This document shows, piece by piece, positions 8,804-18,389 of a stretch of 64,000 bases of DNA (its first letter is position 1; each line of letters opens with the position of its first letter). A model generated the notes under the pieces. It made no database searches. It was given only the letters and a program-made list of their open reading frames with translations, and was not told where the DNA came from. The translations under genes were made by a program, and so were the position numbers. Origin of the DNA: Niallia alba (lineage in GTDB: Bacteria; Bacillota; Bacilli; Bacillales; Cytobacillaceae); the NCBI RefSeq assembly GCF_012933555.1, contig NZ_JABBPK010000001.1, positions 4,132,001 through 4,196,000 on the forward strand, read 5' to 3'.

Positions 8804-9996
8804 CGTGTTAAAACTCCTTTTTGTAATGAATTTTTTTCTAAAACTAAACTGAAACCTGTTAGGAAGATAGCAGCGACAACCATTATTCCGCCAACCCAAG
8901 AAGTATGGATTAGTCCTAGTGAATTGGTTACTATTCCTCCTAAATAAGAACCGATAGCAATTCCTGCATTAAAGGCAGCAATATTAACAGCAGAAGCAAC
9001 ATCTACCGCACTTGGTACATAGCGTTCTGCAAGCATTACTACGTAAACCTGCAATCCCGGAACATTCATAAACGCCAATAATCCCATAAAAAGAATGCTT
9101 ATTAAGCCAATTACTTTAAATGGCAGCGTAAAAGATAAAATGAACAGTACCATTGCTTGAACGATAAACATATAAAATAATGCCTGTAGCGGATTTTTAT
9201 TAGATAGCTTGCCACCAATCATGTTCCCAATCGCAATTGCCACGCCATACAATAATAAAATTCCTGCTACCGTATTTTGCTGAAATCCTGTTATTTCATG
9301 CAGCAATGGAGAAAGATAAGTGAAAACGACAAAAGTTCCACCATATCCTAATGCCGTAATTAAAAAGAGCATTAAAAGTCGAGCGTTTGTAATTAACCGC
9401 AATTGGTCTTTAAAGGTTGCACGGCCGCCCTTAGATAAGTTACTTGGTATAAGTACACCATTTGCGATAAACGCAATAATTCCAATAATAACAATGATGA
9501 TAAATGCCAATCTCCATCCAAAGTGTTGTCCGATAAATGTCCCAAATGGAACTCCCGTTACGGTTGCAACGGTTAATCCGGAGAACATAATAGAGATTGC
9601 ACTTGCTCTTTTTTCTTTTTCTACTAAATCTGCTGCTATGGTTGAACCAATTGACATAAATATACCGTGAGCAAAAGCTGATACAATACGTGCAATCAGT
9701 AAGATTGTGATATTTGGTGCAAATGCAGCTATACTATTGCCGATAATAAAAACAATCATGATCCACAATAATAGTGATTTTCGTGAAAAATTTGAAGTAA
9801 TAGCTGTCAAAACTGGTGCTCCGATGGTGACGCCGAGTGCATAAATAGAAACGGTTAATCCCGCTGTTGTAATCCCTATATGAAAATCTTCCGCTATTAA
9901 TGGAAGTAAACCAACACTTATAAATTCCGTAGTCCCAATCGCAAAAGCACTAATAGCTAATGCAATTAAAGCGAAAGTATTCTTTCTATGCTTCAA
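8800..9996 (-). CDS. MFS transporter, DHA1-type efflux
   Basis: A 398-residue major facilitator protein with about 12 membrane segments, of the AraJ/YdhP-like efflux group. It begins with the typical ALAISAFAIGTTEFISVGLL and has an intracellular loop with basic residues after segment 2. The frame is open to 10098, but a TTG at 9996 is preceded by a perfect AGGAGG at 9 nt and gives the family N-terminus, so it is taken as the start. It is divergent from the HxlR regulator across palindromic operators and coupled to an aldo-keto reductase, suggesting inducible export of a toxic electrophile or drug. Substrate unknown. Confidence 0.9.
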   Translation of the reverse strand: MKHRKNTFALIALAISAFAIGTTEFISVGLLPLIAEDFHIGITTAGLTVSIYALGVTIGAPVLTAITSNFSRKSLLLWIMIVFIIGNSIAAFAPNITILLIARIVSAFAHGIFMSIGSTIAADLVEKEKRASAISIMFSGLTVATVTGVPFGTFIGQHFGWRLAFIIIVIIGIIAFIANGVLIPSNLSKGGRATFKDQLRLITNARLLMLFLITALGYGGTFVVFTYLSPLLHEITGFQQNTVAGILLLYGVAIAIGNMIGGKLSNKNPLQALFYMFIVQAMVLFILSFTLPFKVIGLISILFMGLLAFMNVPGLQVYVVMLAERYVPSAVDVASAVNIAAFNAGIAIGSYLGGIVTNSLGLIHTSWVGGIMVVAAIFLTGFSLVLEKNSLQKGVLTR

Positions 9997-10102
9997 TTTT
10001 CTTTTCCTCCTATTAAATATATCGTTAACCACTAGTGGTAGTTTTTTTCTTATCTTGCATTTTAACCGGCAAGTGTTATTATGAATCATATAAGACAAAT
10101 AG

Positions 10103-10167
10103 AAAAGTACGTACTTTTTTGTAATGTAGGAACCTAAAAGTTATATAGGTACAAAAAAGTACCTATA
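10103..10167. promoter_or_regulatory. HxlR-type operator palindromes
   Basis: Two related palindromes fill the divergent promoter. At 10103-10118 AAAAGTACGTACTTTT is a perfect palindrome and runs into GTACTTTTTTGTA (10111-10123). At 10144-10167 the arms TATAGGTAC and GTACCTATA surround a spacer of six A. The shared core is GTAC-N6-GTA. The second site ends just before the ribosome site of the HxlR gene, consistent with autorepression. Confidence 0.6.
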
Positions 10168-10181
10168 AAATGGAGGATATC

Positions 10182-10544
10182 ATGGAAAATAAGAAATATA
10201 ATATATCCGTCGAAGCCACTTTAGAAGTAATTGGGGGGAAGTGGAAATGTGTGATTTTATGCCACTTAACACATGGTAAAAAGAGAACAAGTGAGTTAAA
10301 ACGATTAATGCCAAATATTACACAAAAAATGCTTACACAACAATTAAGAGAATTAGAAGAAGATGGCGTAATTAACCGTATTATCTATCAGCAAATACCA
10401 CCAAAAGTAGAATATGAATTAAGTGACTATGGAAAAAGTTTAGAGCCTATTTTAAATGCCCTTTGTGCTTGGGGAGACACTCATATAACTAAAATTTATG
10501 GAGATAAAAATTTAGTGTTGGAAGATAGTGTGCTAAATAAATAA
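10182..10544 (+). CDS. HxlR-family transcription regulator
   Basis: A 120-residue winged-helix regulator. The HxlR signature is clear: VIGGKWKCVILCHLTHGKKRTSELKR, then ITQKMLTQQLRELEEDGVINR as recognition helix, and the wing with VEYELSDYGKSL. GGAGG lies 5 nt before the ATG at 10182. A cysteine occurs in the first helix region (WKCVILC), where redox-sensing members such as YodB and HypR carry theirs, so electrophile or thiol stress sensing is possible but not shown. It probably represses itself and the divergent MFS-reductase pair. Confidence 0.92.
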   Translation: MENKKYNISVEATLEVIGGKWKCVILCHLTHGKKRTSELKRLMPNITQKMLTQQLRELEEDGVINRIIYQQIPPKVEYELSDYGKSLEPILNALCAWGDTHITKIYGDKNLVLEDSVLNK

Positions 10545-10557
10545 GGTTTTACAAAAA

Positions 10558-10595
10558 AATCTCCTGCTTTTGAAAAATGGGCAGGAGATTCTCAT
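10558..10595. terminator. bidirectional terminator
   Basis: Stem AATCTCCTGC/GCAGGAGATT with flanking A- and T-runs, between the convergent HxlR gene and ctpB. It can serve both. Confidence 0.8.
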
Positions 10596-10611
10596 TTTTA
10601 TCGTTCACAAT

Positions 10612-12033
10612 TTAATGTACTAAATATCGTATAGCCGTTTGTAATTGGATATCATTTTCGTCTTTTTGCTTCGCTATTTTAACCGCTTCTTCCAGCTTCG
10701 CAGCCGTTTTTGAATCAATTATGCCAGTTACCTCGAGCGTGTTTTTATCTTGGAATGCTCGCACAGCAACTTCTGTTTGCGGACTATAATAGCCATCTTG
10801 TCGATCTGTCGTGAACCCTAGGCTTGTCAAAATTTCTTGTGCATATTTGACTTGTTCATCATTATCTTCTAACTTTAGCGAGTCTACAATTTGCAAAGGA
10901 TGAGTGTGATATAAATCTGTTTGCTTTACTTCAATGGTTGGTTTTATTCCTTTTTTATGGATCCAATTTCCATCAGGAGTCAGCCATTTAGAAACGGTTA
11001 ATTTGATTTCACTGCCATCATCCATCAAAATTGGTTGTTGGACTGTTCCTTTTCCAAAGGAATTCTCCCCAATTAGCGGATAATCTGCCCCTTCTTTCAA
11101 GGCAGCAGCTAAAATTTCCGAAGCGGACGCACTACCATTATCAATCAGCACTACAACTGGATAGTCCTTTTGTTTATTTAAATCAGAATAAAACGGTTCG
11201 CGGTCTCCATTTCTATTCTCTACTTGTAAATAAGGTTTATGGTCAGTTAAAAATTGCTCCACAATAGCGTTCACACTAGTAAGCAATCCACCAGGATTAC
11301 CGCGGACGTCTAAGATAAGACCAGAAATTTCATTTTTCTCTAAAGTACTTAACGCTTTTTCAAATTCACTTGCCGTATCTTTAGAAAAAGACGTAATTTC
11401 TATATAGCCAATCTTTTCTCCACCATCTTTTTTGATATCAGAATAAACCGTTATTTGGGGAACTTCATCTCGTACAATGTCTACCTTTAGCGGTTTATCT
11501 ACCGATGCTCGTTTAATTTCTAGTTCAACCTTGGTTCCTTTTTCCCCTCTAATTTGGCCAATTACGTCATTTAAGTCTTTTCCTTCTACCTTTTCTCCAT
11601 TAACGGAAATAATTTGATCTTGTGGTTTAATGCCCGCTTTTTCTGCTGGAGAACCTTTAATTGGAGAAACAATGATCATTTTATCTTCTTCTATACTAAT
11701 TTCTGCGCCAATTCCTTCAAAAGAAGAATCTAATGCCTGTTCAAATTGTTTTGCAGCCTCTTGATCCATATAAACAGAATATGGATCCTCCAAGGTAGCG
11801 AGCATCCCTTTGATTGCTCCATCCTCTAATTTCTGCTTGTCTACATTTTCTACATAATTTTGCAGGATGATCTGATAGGCTTTATCTAACTTATAAAGAG
11901 ATGTTGTCTCACTTGTTTGATCATTCGTTTGATCCCCTTGTCTTTTTTCTAAAACGGTTATTCCCATATATGTCATTCCTGACCCCGCTAGTAAGGAGCC
12001 TGCCATGTAAATAGCCAACCATTTTCGATTCAT
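10612..12033 (-). CDS. ctpB: S41 C-terminal processing peptidase CtpB
   Basis: A 473-residue serine protease: an N-terminal membrane anchor (about residues 5-27), a PDZ domain (about 95-180), an S41 protease domain (about 200-375) and a C-terminal peptidoglycan-binding domain (about 385-455). The catalytic serine is in DNGSASASEILA and the lysine in GENSFGKGTVQQP. In B. subtilis CtpB acts in the space between mother cell and forespore and cleaves SpoIVFA during sigma-K activation. Position near ftsEX matches that of the B. subtilis gene, although the metal-resistance and M23 genes now lie between them. Length is close to the 480 residues of B. subtilis CtpB. Confidence 0.93.
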   Translation of the reverse strand: MNRKWLAIYMAGSLLAGSGMTYMGITVLEKRQGDQTNDQTSETTSLYKLDKAYQIILQNYVENVDKQKLEDGAIKGMLATLEDPYSVYMDQEAAKQFEQALDSSFEGIGAEISIEEDKMIIVSPIKGSPAEKAGIKPQDQIISVNGEKVEGKDLNDVIGQIRGEKGTKVELEIKRASVDKPLKVDIVRDEVPQITVYSDIKKDGGEKIGYIEITSFSKDTASEFEKALSTLEKNEISGLILDVRGNPGGLLTSVNAIVEQFLTDHKPYLQVENRNGDREPFYSDLNKQKDYPVVVLIDNGSASASEILAAALKEGADYPLIGENSFGKGTVQQPILMDDGSEIKLTVSKWLTPDGNWIHKKGIKPTIEVKQTDLYHTHPLQIVDSLKLEDNDEQVKYAQEILTSLGFTTDRQDGYYSPQTEVAVRAFQDKNTLEVTGIIDSKTAAKLEEAVKIAKQKDENDIQLQTAIRYLVH

Positions 12034-12129
12034 TTCAACCGTCCCTTCTTCTACAACGATGTATTTATCCCTTTTTTATGTATATGATGGGTTCGGACAA
12101 CTTATGATGAATCTATTTCATACAAAAAA

Positions 12130-12170
12130 AAAACGGTGCCAAAGACGAAATAGCTTTAACACCGTTTTTC
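12130..12170 (-). terminator. terminator of the metal ATPase gene
   Basis: AACGGTG...AAAG paired with CTTT...CACCGTT, followed on the minus strand by a run of T, about 50 nt after the ATPase stop. Confidence 0.8.
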
Positions 12171-12217
12171 TTTTTCTAAAAGAATGTATACATGTGGATC
12201 AGTAAATTTATTATTCC

Positions 12218-14401
12218 TTACAACTCTTTTATCCTCAGCACGCGCATTGCATTTAGAACGGCAAGAACCGTAACACCTACATCGGAGAAAACTGCTTCCC
12301 ACATCGTTGCAATGCCAAAGGCTCCAAGTAATAAAAAGATCGCTTTGACCCCTAAGGCGAATATAATATTTTGCCATACAATTCGTCTTGTACGTTTTGC
12401 AACAGACAGCGCTGTTGCTATTTTAGAAGGTTCATCTGTCATAATGACAATATCTGCTGCCTCAATCGCTGCATCTGCACCTAAACCGCCCATTGCCATT
12501 CCTACATCAGCTCTTGCTAAAACAGGAGTATCATTTATCCCATCCCCAACAAATAAAATTTTTTCTTTCACCTGCTTTTGTGCATCTAGTTTCTCTATTT
12601 CCTCGACTTTATGCTGTGGCAACAGCTCCGCATGAACTTCATCTATTTTTAATAAAGCGCCGATCTTATCGCCAACCTTTTTAGCATCACCGGTTAACAT
12701 GACCGTTTTCTTTATCCCCAACTCTTTTAAACGTTGAATAGCTTCTTCTGCATCTTCTTTTACCTGATCAGAAATAACAATGGAACCAATAAATTCTTGA
12801 TTTACTGCCACATAAATAACCGTACCAACTTCTTCGTTTTGTAAGTAATCTATGTTTTCTTTTAACATCAATTTTTGATTACCAGCTAGCACTTTCTTCC
12901 CATCAAACTTCACAATAATTCCATGGCCAGATAGTTCCTGATATTCTTCCAAACGTTCCTCGATTATTTGAGCATGATATGCTTTTCTAATGGATTCCGC
13001 AATCGGATGATTAGAATGCGCTTCTGCATAAGCTGCATATTCCAAAACTTCTTCTTCTGAAAATCCAGGAGAGGCTTTGATTGAATTTACTTCAAATACT
13101 CCTTTTGTTAAAGTACCAGTTTTATCGAAAACAATATACTTAACATCATTTAATGCTTCTAAATAATTGCTCCCTTTTACTAAGATCCCCTTTTTTGATG
13201 CTGCACCAATTCCGCCAAAGAATCCTAACGGTATAGAGACAACAAGAGCACAAGGACAAGAAATAACAAGGAAGACTAGTGCACGATACAACCAGTCTGA
13301 GAAAGTTGCACCACTTATTAATAGGGGTGGCACGATAGCTAATAAAGCAGCTGTAATCACTACTACCGGCGTATAATATCTTGCAAATTTAGTAATAAAA
13401 TTTTCAGTAGGTGCTTTGCGATTACTTGCATTTTGTACAAGCTCTAATATTTTCGTGACTGTTGATTCTCCAAAATCCTTTGTTACTTCGATTGTTAGTA
13501 CTCCGTGATTATTAATAAATCCACTTAGTACCTCATTACCAATCTCGATATCACGAGGGACGGACTCGCCTGTTAACGCTGATGTATCGACAGAAGAGCT
13601 TCCTTCTATAACCCGTCCATCAAGCGGAATTTTTTCCCCTGGCTTTACCATAATGATATCACCAATTTTCACTTGCTCTGGTGGCATCTTCTTTAATTCT
13701 GTTCCATCCTTTACATTTGCATAGTCTGGCCGTATATCCATTAAGCTAGTAATCGATTTTCTGGAACGATTGACGGCTACCCCTTGGAATAGCTCACCTA
13801 TTTGATAGAAAAGCATAACCGCTACTCCTTCAGGATATTCCTGAATAGCAAATGCGCCTAATGTTGCAATTGACATTAGAAAATGTTCATCAAATACTTG
13901 CCCACGTAAAATGTTTTTTATCGCTCTAAATAAAATGTCTCCCCCAACAATTAAATATGCCAAGAAGAATAGAGCAAATTCGATAATTCCAGTAAACGGA
14001 GCTATAATTCCAATCGCTGCAACAATCGTTCCAGCGATTAATCTTCCAATTAATTTCTTTGTATTTTCCGCACCGTGATCATGCGAATGTCCATGCGAAT
14101 CGTGGTCATGCTTGTGATCATGTGCATGATTATGGGAGGCAGAAGAAGTAGTTCTTTTTCTCTTTTCCACCATTTTCACATGTGGTTCTAGTCTCGTAAT
14201 TGTTTTTTCAGCCTTTGCTAAAATATTGTTTTGTTCCGATTCATCTAACTGTAAACTTAACGTTTGTGTAGCAAAGTTCACATTACATTCACTAACTCCA
14301 TTAATGGAGGAAATTCCATTTTCTATTTTCATTGCACAATTAGCACAATCTAAGCCTTCTAATGTAAATTCTTTTTTCAATAGCTGCTTCTCTTCTCCCA
14401 T
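12218..14401 (-). CDS. Zn/Cd/Pb-type P1B ATPase (CadA/ZntA-like)
   Basis: A 727-residue heavy-metal exporting ATPase. An N-terminal HMA domain carries GLDCANC (Cys19, Cys22); a histidine-rich linker (residues 90-109) follows. The transmembrane metal site is the CPC of SCPCAL, the phosphorylation site is DKTGTLT, and the HP locus is at HSNHPIAES. CPC with GDGINDTP and this overall order is typical of the Zn/Cd/Pb group. It pumps divalent metals out at the expense of ATP. The upstream operator and neighbouring CzrA-like repressor make zinc or cadmium induction likely. It forms an island between ctpB and ftsEX not found in the B. subtilis order. Confidence 0.94.
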   Translation of the reverse strand: MGEEKQLLKKEFTLEGLDCANCAMKIENGISSINGVSECNVNFATQTLSLQLDESEQNNILAKAEKTITRLEPHVKMVEKRKRTTSSASHNHAHDHKHDHDSHGHSHDHGAENTKKLIGRLIAGTIVAAIGIIAPFTGIIEFALFFLAYLIVGGDILFRAIKNILRGQVFDEHFLMSIATLGAFAIQEYPEGVAVMLFYQIGELFQGVAVNRSRKSITSLMDIRPDYANVKDGTELKKMPPEQVKIGDIIMVKPGEKIPLDGRVIEGSSSVDTSALTGESVPRDIEIGNEVLSGFINNHGVLTIEVTKDFGESTVTKILELVQNASNRKAPTENFITKFARYYTPVVVITAALLAIVPPLLISGATFSDWLYRALVFLVISCPCALVVSIPLGFFGGIGAASKKGILVKGSNYLEALNDVKYIVFDKTGTLTKGVFEVNSIKASPGFSEEEVLEYAAYAEAHSNHPIAESIRKAYHAQIIEERLEEYQELSGHGIIVKFDGKKVLAGNQKLMLKENIDYLQNEEVGTVIYVAVNQEFIGSIVISDQVKEDAEEAIQRLKELGIKKTVMLTGDAKKVGDKIGALLKIDEVHAELLPQHKVEEIEKLDAQKQVKEKILFVGDGINDTPVLARADVGMAMGGLGADAAIEAADIVIMTDEPSKIATALSVAKRTRRIVWQNIIFALGVKAIFLLLGAFGIATMWEAVFSDVGVTVLAVLNAMRVLRIKEL

Positions 14402-14463
14402 CTCTATCCCTACTTTCCTTTGAAAATTTTATCTATTACACACTGACTTATATTATTTTTTAA

Positions 14464-14485
14464 TATATGAACAATTATTCATATA
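14464..14485. promoter_or_regulatory. ArsR/SmtB-family operator
   Basis: Perfect inverted repeat TATATGAA-N6-TTCATATA, 63 nt upstream of the ATPase start. This is the classical form of operators bound by CzrA, CadC and SmtB repressors. Confidence 0.75.
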
Positions 14486-14609
14486 CTCATATTTATATTA
14501 TATGAATTATCTTATAAAAGTGTCAATCTATATTCTGATTTTTTATAATAAAGAAACTTCCATCAGTGGAGTATAAAAAAGAAGGGAAGGCATCTTGAAA
14601 ACATCAAAA

Positions 14610-14651
14610 AGACTGTAGAATCCCCTTTCCTTCTAGAAGCTTCTACAGTCA
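14610..14651 (-). terminator. terminator of the CzrA-like gene
   Basis: GACTGTAGAA/TTCTACAGTC stem followed by TTTTTG on the minus strand, 28 nt after the regulator stop. Confidence 0.75.
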
Positions 14652-14678
14652 ATATAGATATTAGAAAGTATTTGTTAC

Positions 14679-15017
14679 TTAGTGATGTCTTGCATGATCA
14701 ATCATTTGTTTTAATACACCCATTACATGCTCATCATCACAGGAATAAATCATTGTTGTTCCTTCTCGCTTATATTTAACTAAGCGCAAATTCTTTAAAA
14801 AACGAAGTTGATGAGAAACAGTCGATTGGAGCATATGCAGATTTTCTGCGATTTCATTAACAGAATGCTGCTTTTTTGACAATAAATGGAGGATTTTTAT
14901 CCTTGTAGGGTCTGATAGTGCTTTAAACGTTTGAGAAACAATAAATAGTGTTTCTTCATCCAATTCATGCTTATTTATTGGATTCATTGATTCATTTTTA
15001 TCATTAAATTCGCTCAT
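14679..15017 (-). CDS. ArsR-family metal-sensing repressor, CzrA-like
   Basis: A 112-residue winged-helix repressor. The DNA-binding region is [18 protein letters not shown]...[19 protein letters not shown]. The C-terminal helix carries D-x-H (DEH) and H-x-x-H (DHARH) with the spacing of the CzrA/SmtB alpha-5 zinc site, and there is no cysteine site of the CadC type in helix 3. It should therefore release DNA on binding Zn(II) or Co(II). It is transcribed separately from, and in the same direction as, the ATPase gene; the TATATGAA palindrome upstream of the ATPase is its likely operator. Confidence 0.9.
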   Translation of the reverse strand: MSEFNDKNESMNPINKHELDEETLFIVSQTFKALSDPTRIKILHLLSKKQHSVNEIAENLHMLQSTVSHQLRFLKNLRLVKYKREGTTMIYSCDDEHVMGVLKQMIDHARHH

Positions 15018-15144
15018 CTATAATCTTACCCCTTTATTATTACAAACCTTTCCATCTATTATAGCATACAAATTTATACTTTCTGTAGCGACATGACTCC
15101 TTCTATTTCCTTCTGATATCCAATCTTTCCACCAAAAGAAATAA

Positions 15145-15170
15145 TGGCGTTCATTGAAAAATGAACGCCA
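15145..15170 (-). terminator. terminator of the M23 hydrolase gene
   Basis: GGCGTTCATT/AATGAACGCC stem with a four-base loop, followed on the minus strand by TTATTTCTTTT. Confidence 0.7.
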
Positions 15171-15258
15171 TAAAGTCGGGTTTAGGAGAAATAACATATG
15201 CCTATCATTTCATGTTTAACTCTCCTTATTTCGGATAAACTAGTACTATACTATTCTA

Positions 15259-16668
15259 TTACAATGGAACAATTCCAATTGGATTAATTGCATTTGATTT
15301 TGCTTGGTTCCAAGGTCCTTTATGCAATTCAAAATGTAAATGCTGTCCAGTAGAATCACCTGTATTACCCATTGTACCGATACGTTGTCCTTTTGAAACA
15401 ACATCTCCAGCATTTACTAAACGACTGCCATCTCTCATATGTGCATAAACCGTTGTGTATTGCTGTCCATCAATGTAATGACTAATAAAGATAACTTGTC
15501 CATAACTACTTGAATTATACGATCTTATAACTACACCATCTGCCGCCGAATAAATCGGAACAGCTCCAGTCGCTGCAATATCAACACCTGCATGGAAAGT
15601 ACCCCAACGTTGTCCAAGCCCTGAAGATAAATAGCCGCCGCCTGCTGGACGGGTAAAGTTACCAGATGATACAGAAGTAGATGACTTCGATACACTTGGA
15701 GAACTGCTGCCTCCACTAGACGAGCTGATTGATGTAGTTTTATTCGAACTAGATTTAGTAGCTGATGCTTTTTGTGCAGCAGCTTTTTGTGTAGCAGCTC
15801 TTTCCGCAGCAGCCTTTGCTTCTGCTTCTTTACGTTGTCTTTCTGCTTCTGCCGCTTTTCTTGCTAATTCTGCTTGTCTTTCTTTCTCTAATTTTATCGC
15901 CTTTTCCATAGCTACCTGTTGATCTTTAAGTAGCTGTTCTTCTTCCTCTAAAGAAAGCATTTCTGCATGTACGTGATTTTCCTCTTCTTTCAATTGAGCC
16001 ATTAATTTGTCTTTTGCTTTTTTCTCTGTATTCAACTGAGAACTTAGCGATTCAAGATCAGCAAGCATTGTTTCTAGTGAGCTTAATTTCGACTTTAGCT
16101 CTGCTTTAGAGTCCTCTAATAGCTTTTTATCCGCTTCTTGCTCTTTAATTATCGTTTGATCCGCTTCTACGATTGTTGCTACAGCACCAACTCTATCAAT
16201 AAAATCACTGAAGCTTTGTGAACCCATTAACACATCTAGGTAATTAACCATACCTCCAGTTTGCTGGTAAGATCTCGCACGCTCTTTCAGTAATTCATTT
16301 CTTTTTTCAATCCTTGCTGTTACTTCTTCAATTTGCTTTTCTAATTTTTTCACTTCTTCTTTTGTAGTAGAAATCTGCTCTTTTTTCTCGGTAATTTTGA
16401 CTTGTGTGCTTGAGATAGACGTATTTAATTTCTTAATCTCTGTTTCTACTGATTCTTGTTCTGAATGAATATCATTTAATTTATTAGAAGAATCATCTAG
16501 TTTGGATTTCACATCATTTTGCTTATTCTCAATATTGCTTTTTTCCTTATTCAACTCACTTAGCGAACCTTGGGCATATACCGGTGATGTAGTTGATGCT
16601 GTATAAGCGATAACACTACTTATAGTTAACGCAGACACAAGTGTTAATTTTGCAACTTTCTTTTTCAT
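15259..16668 (-). CDS. M23 murein hydrolase with N-terminal coiled coil
   Basis: A 469-residue secreted protein. A signal peptide ends near VYAQG (residue 33). Residues about 35-275 form a long coiled coil rich in E, K and Q, followed by a Ser-rich linker (about 305-340) and a C-terminal LytM/M23 domain. Zinc ligands are present: FHAGVDIAA and HLHFELH, so the domain looks catalytically intact. The architecture matches EnvC/PcsB-like hydrolases that FtsEX controls. It is directly downstream of ftsX on the same strand (about 150 nt gap), so it is probably the FtsEX-dependent cell-wall hydrolase. In B. subtilis the FtsEX partner is CwlO, encoded elsewhere. Endopeptidase activity is inferred from the M23 family. 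Confidence 0.9.
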   Translation of the reverse strand: MKKKVAKLTLVSALTISSVIAYTASTTSPVYAQGSLSELNKEKSNIENKQNDVKSKLDDSSNKLNDIHSEQESVETEIKKLNTSISSTQVKITEKKEQISTTKEEVKKLEKQIEEVTARIEKRNELLKERARSYQQTGGMVNYLDVLMGSQSFSDFIDRVGAVATIVEADQTIIKEQEADKKLLEDSKAELKSKLSSLETMLADLESLSSQLNTEKKAKDKLMAQLKEEENHVHAEMLSLEEEEQLLKDQQVAMEKAIKLEKERQAELARKAAEAERQRKEAEAKAAAERAATQKAAAQKASATKSSSNKTTSISSSSGGSSSPSVSKSSTSVSSGNFTRPAGGGYLSSGLGQRWGTFHAGVDIAATGAVPIYSAADGVVIRSYNSSSYGQVIFISHYIDGQQYTTVYAHMRDGSRLVNAGDVVSKGQRIGTMGNTGDSTGQHLHFELHKGPWNQAKSNAINPIGIVPL

Positions 16669-16819
16669 TTAGTACAAGCTCCTTCCCCGTATACCAATAT
16701 GTAAACTTGGTAAATTTGTTGCTTTCTCTCTTTTTATTCAAATAGAATAGCTTGAAGCACTATAGTTCTCGTTCTCCAAGCTATTGACCCTTAGACTAAT
16801 TTTTTTATCGACAACCAAC

Positions 16820-17713
16820 TTACACTCTTAAAAACTTGCGGATACTCATTACAGAACCCCAAATTCCAATTACTGCTCCCATTACTAAAAGTAATCCAGA
16901 CACTTGGAATACAAACGGAGTATAATCTAAAATTTGAATATAGCTTCCTGCTAATTTTGCTATTAAAAATTGATACGCATAATAATAAACTGCGCTAACC
17001 GCAGCTATCGGAATAATTGATCCTAATATGCCAAGCCACATACCTTCTAGGAAAAATGGCCAGCGGATAAACCAATTGGTTGCTCCTACTAAACGCATAA
17101 TTTCAATTTCTTTTCTTCTCGCAACAATCGTAATTTTAATCGTATTGGAAATAAGGAACATTGCTGTAAATAGTAAACCGATGATCAGCACAATCCCTAC
17201 ATTTCTACTCATATCAATTGCGCTAAATAGCTTTTCAACAGTACCTTGTCCATACCTTACTTTTGCAGCGTGTTCAAGCTTCTCAATTTTATCTACTACG
17301 GTTAATGTATCTTCTGGATCCTTCGTTTTCACAACAAAGACATCATTTAATGGATTATCCTGTTCAAAGAGTTTAAAGGCATCCCCATCTTCTCCTAGAC
17401 TACTGATTAAGTTGTCCAATTCTTCCCCTTTAGGAGAAAAGACAACACTACCGACTTCTGGAATAGCCTTTATTTGATCTTCTAGCGTGTTTCTCTCTTC
17501 CTCTGTTGCTGCTACATCAATATGCACTCTTATCTCTACATTTTCTTCAATAGAAGTCGCTACATGATTTAAATTCATCATTATAACGAAGAATACTCCA
17601 ACAAGGATTAATGTGATGGTTACCGCACTAACAGAGGCAAATGTCATCCAACCGTTACGAAGAAGGCTTTTAAAACTTTCTTTTGTGTGCCTAGCTACTG
17701 TCCTAGCCTTCAT
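16820..17713 (-). CDS. ftsX: cell division ABC transporter permease FtsX
   Basis: A 297-residue membrane protein with four transmembrane segments and one large extracellular loop (about residues 45-170) that contacts the wall hydrolase. The ATG at 17713 with GAGGTGA upstream gives the usual MKARTVARHTKESFKSL; the open frame further upstream is not used. The start overlaps the end of ftsE by 11 nt, so the pair is translated together. FtsEX passes ATP hydrolysis to peptidoglycan hydrolases in division, elongation or sporulation. Confidence 0.95.
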   Translation of the reverse strand: MKARTVARHTKESFKSLLRNGWMTFASVSAVTITLILVGVFFVIMMNLNHVATSIEENVEIRVHIDVAATEEERNTLEDQIKAIPEVGSVVFSPKGEELDNLISSLGEDGDAFKLFEQDNPLNDVFVVKTKDPEDTLTVVDKIEKLEHAAKVRYGQGTVEKLFSAIDMSRNVGIVLIIGLLFTAMFLISNTIKITIVARRKEIEIMRLVGATNWFIRWPFFLEGMWLGILGSIIPIAAVSAVYYYAYQFLIAKLAGSYIQILDYTPFVFQVSGLLLVMGAVIGIWGSVMSIRKFLRV

Positions 17714-18389
17714 ATCCGTATTCACCTCTCGTTTCATCACGTACAATTCTGCCGCCTTCAATAGCAATAACACGGTGCTTTATCGTGTTAACTACTTCAC
17801 GATTATGGGTTGCCATTATAATTGTTGTACCTCTATTATTTATCGTTTCAAAAATATTCATAATTTCCCATGATGTTTCAGGATCCAGATTTCCGGTAGG
17901 CTCATCTGCAATCACTAATTTCGGGGAATTGACAATGGAACGTGCAATGGAAATACGTTGTTGCTCTCCTCCAGATAATTCTGTTGGCAACATCCTTGCC
18001 TTATGCTTTAATCCAACCAGTTCTAGAGTCTCCATGACTTTTTTCTTTATATATTTTGGGTTTTCTTCAATAACTTCTAACGCAAAGGCAACATTTTCAA
18101 AAACAGTTAACGTAGGAAGGAGCTTAAAATCCTGAAAGACAACTCCCATGTTTCTTCTTAATAATGGAACCTTCTTGTCTTTTAATTTTTCTAAATTTAT
18201 ACCGTTAATTCGAATACTTCCTTGTGTAGGCTTTTCTTCACGATACATCATTTTAATAAATGTAGACTTACCTGCACCACTTGGTCCTACTACATAAACA
18301 AATTCACCTTGATTGATCCTAACATTTATCCCATTAGCGGCTATTACACCGTTAGCATACTTCTTCATTACATTCTTCATTTCTATCAT
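17703..18389 (-). CDS. ftsE: cell division ATP-binding protein FtsE
   Basis: A 228-residue ABC ATPase. Walker A is GPSGAGKST (about residue 35), the signature is LSGGEQQR, and Walker B is LVIADEP, followed by GNLDPETSW and the H-loop histidine in ATHNREVV. It works at the cytoplasmic face with FtsX. A cccB cytochrome gene, which precedes ftsE in B. subtilis, is not present upstream. Confidence 0.96.
   Translation of the reverse strand: MIEMKNVMKKYANGVIAANGINVRINQGEFVYVVGPSGAGKSTFIKMMYREEKPTQGSIRINGINLEKLKDKKVPLLRRNMGVVFQDFKLLPTLTVFENVAFALEVIEENPKYIKKKVMETLELVGLKHKARMLPTELSGGEQQRISIARSIVNSPKLVIADEPTGNLDPETSWEIMNIFETINNRGTTIIMATHNREVVNTIKHRVIAIEGGRIVRDETRGEYGYEG

Noticed and set aside
12192-12684. 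Plus-strand open frames inside the metal ATPase gene
   Set aside because: They lie fully within a gene with complete P-type ATPase motifs on the other strand and lack ribosome sites.
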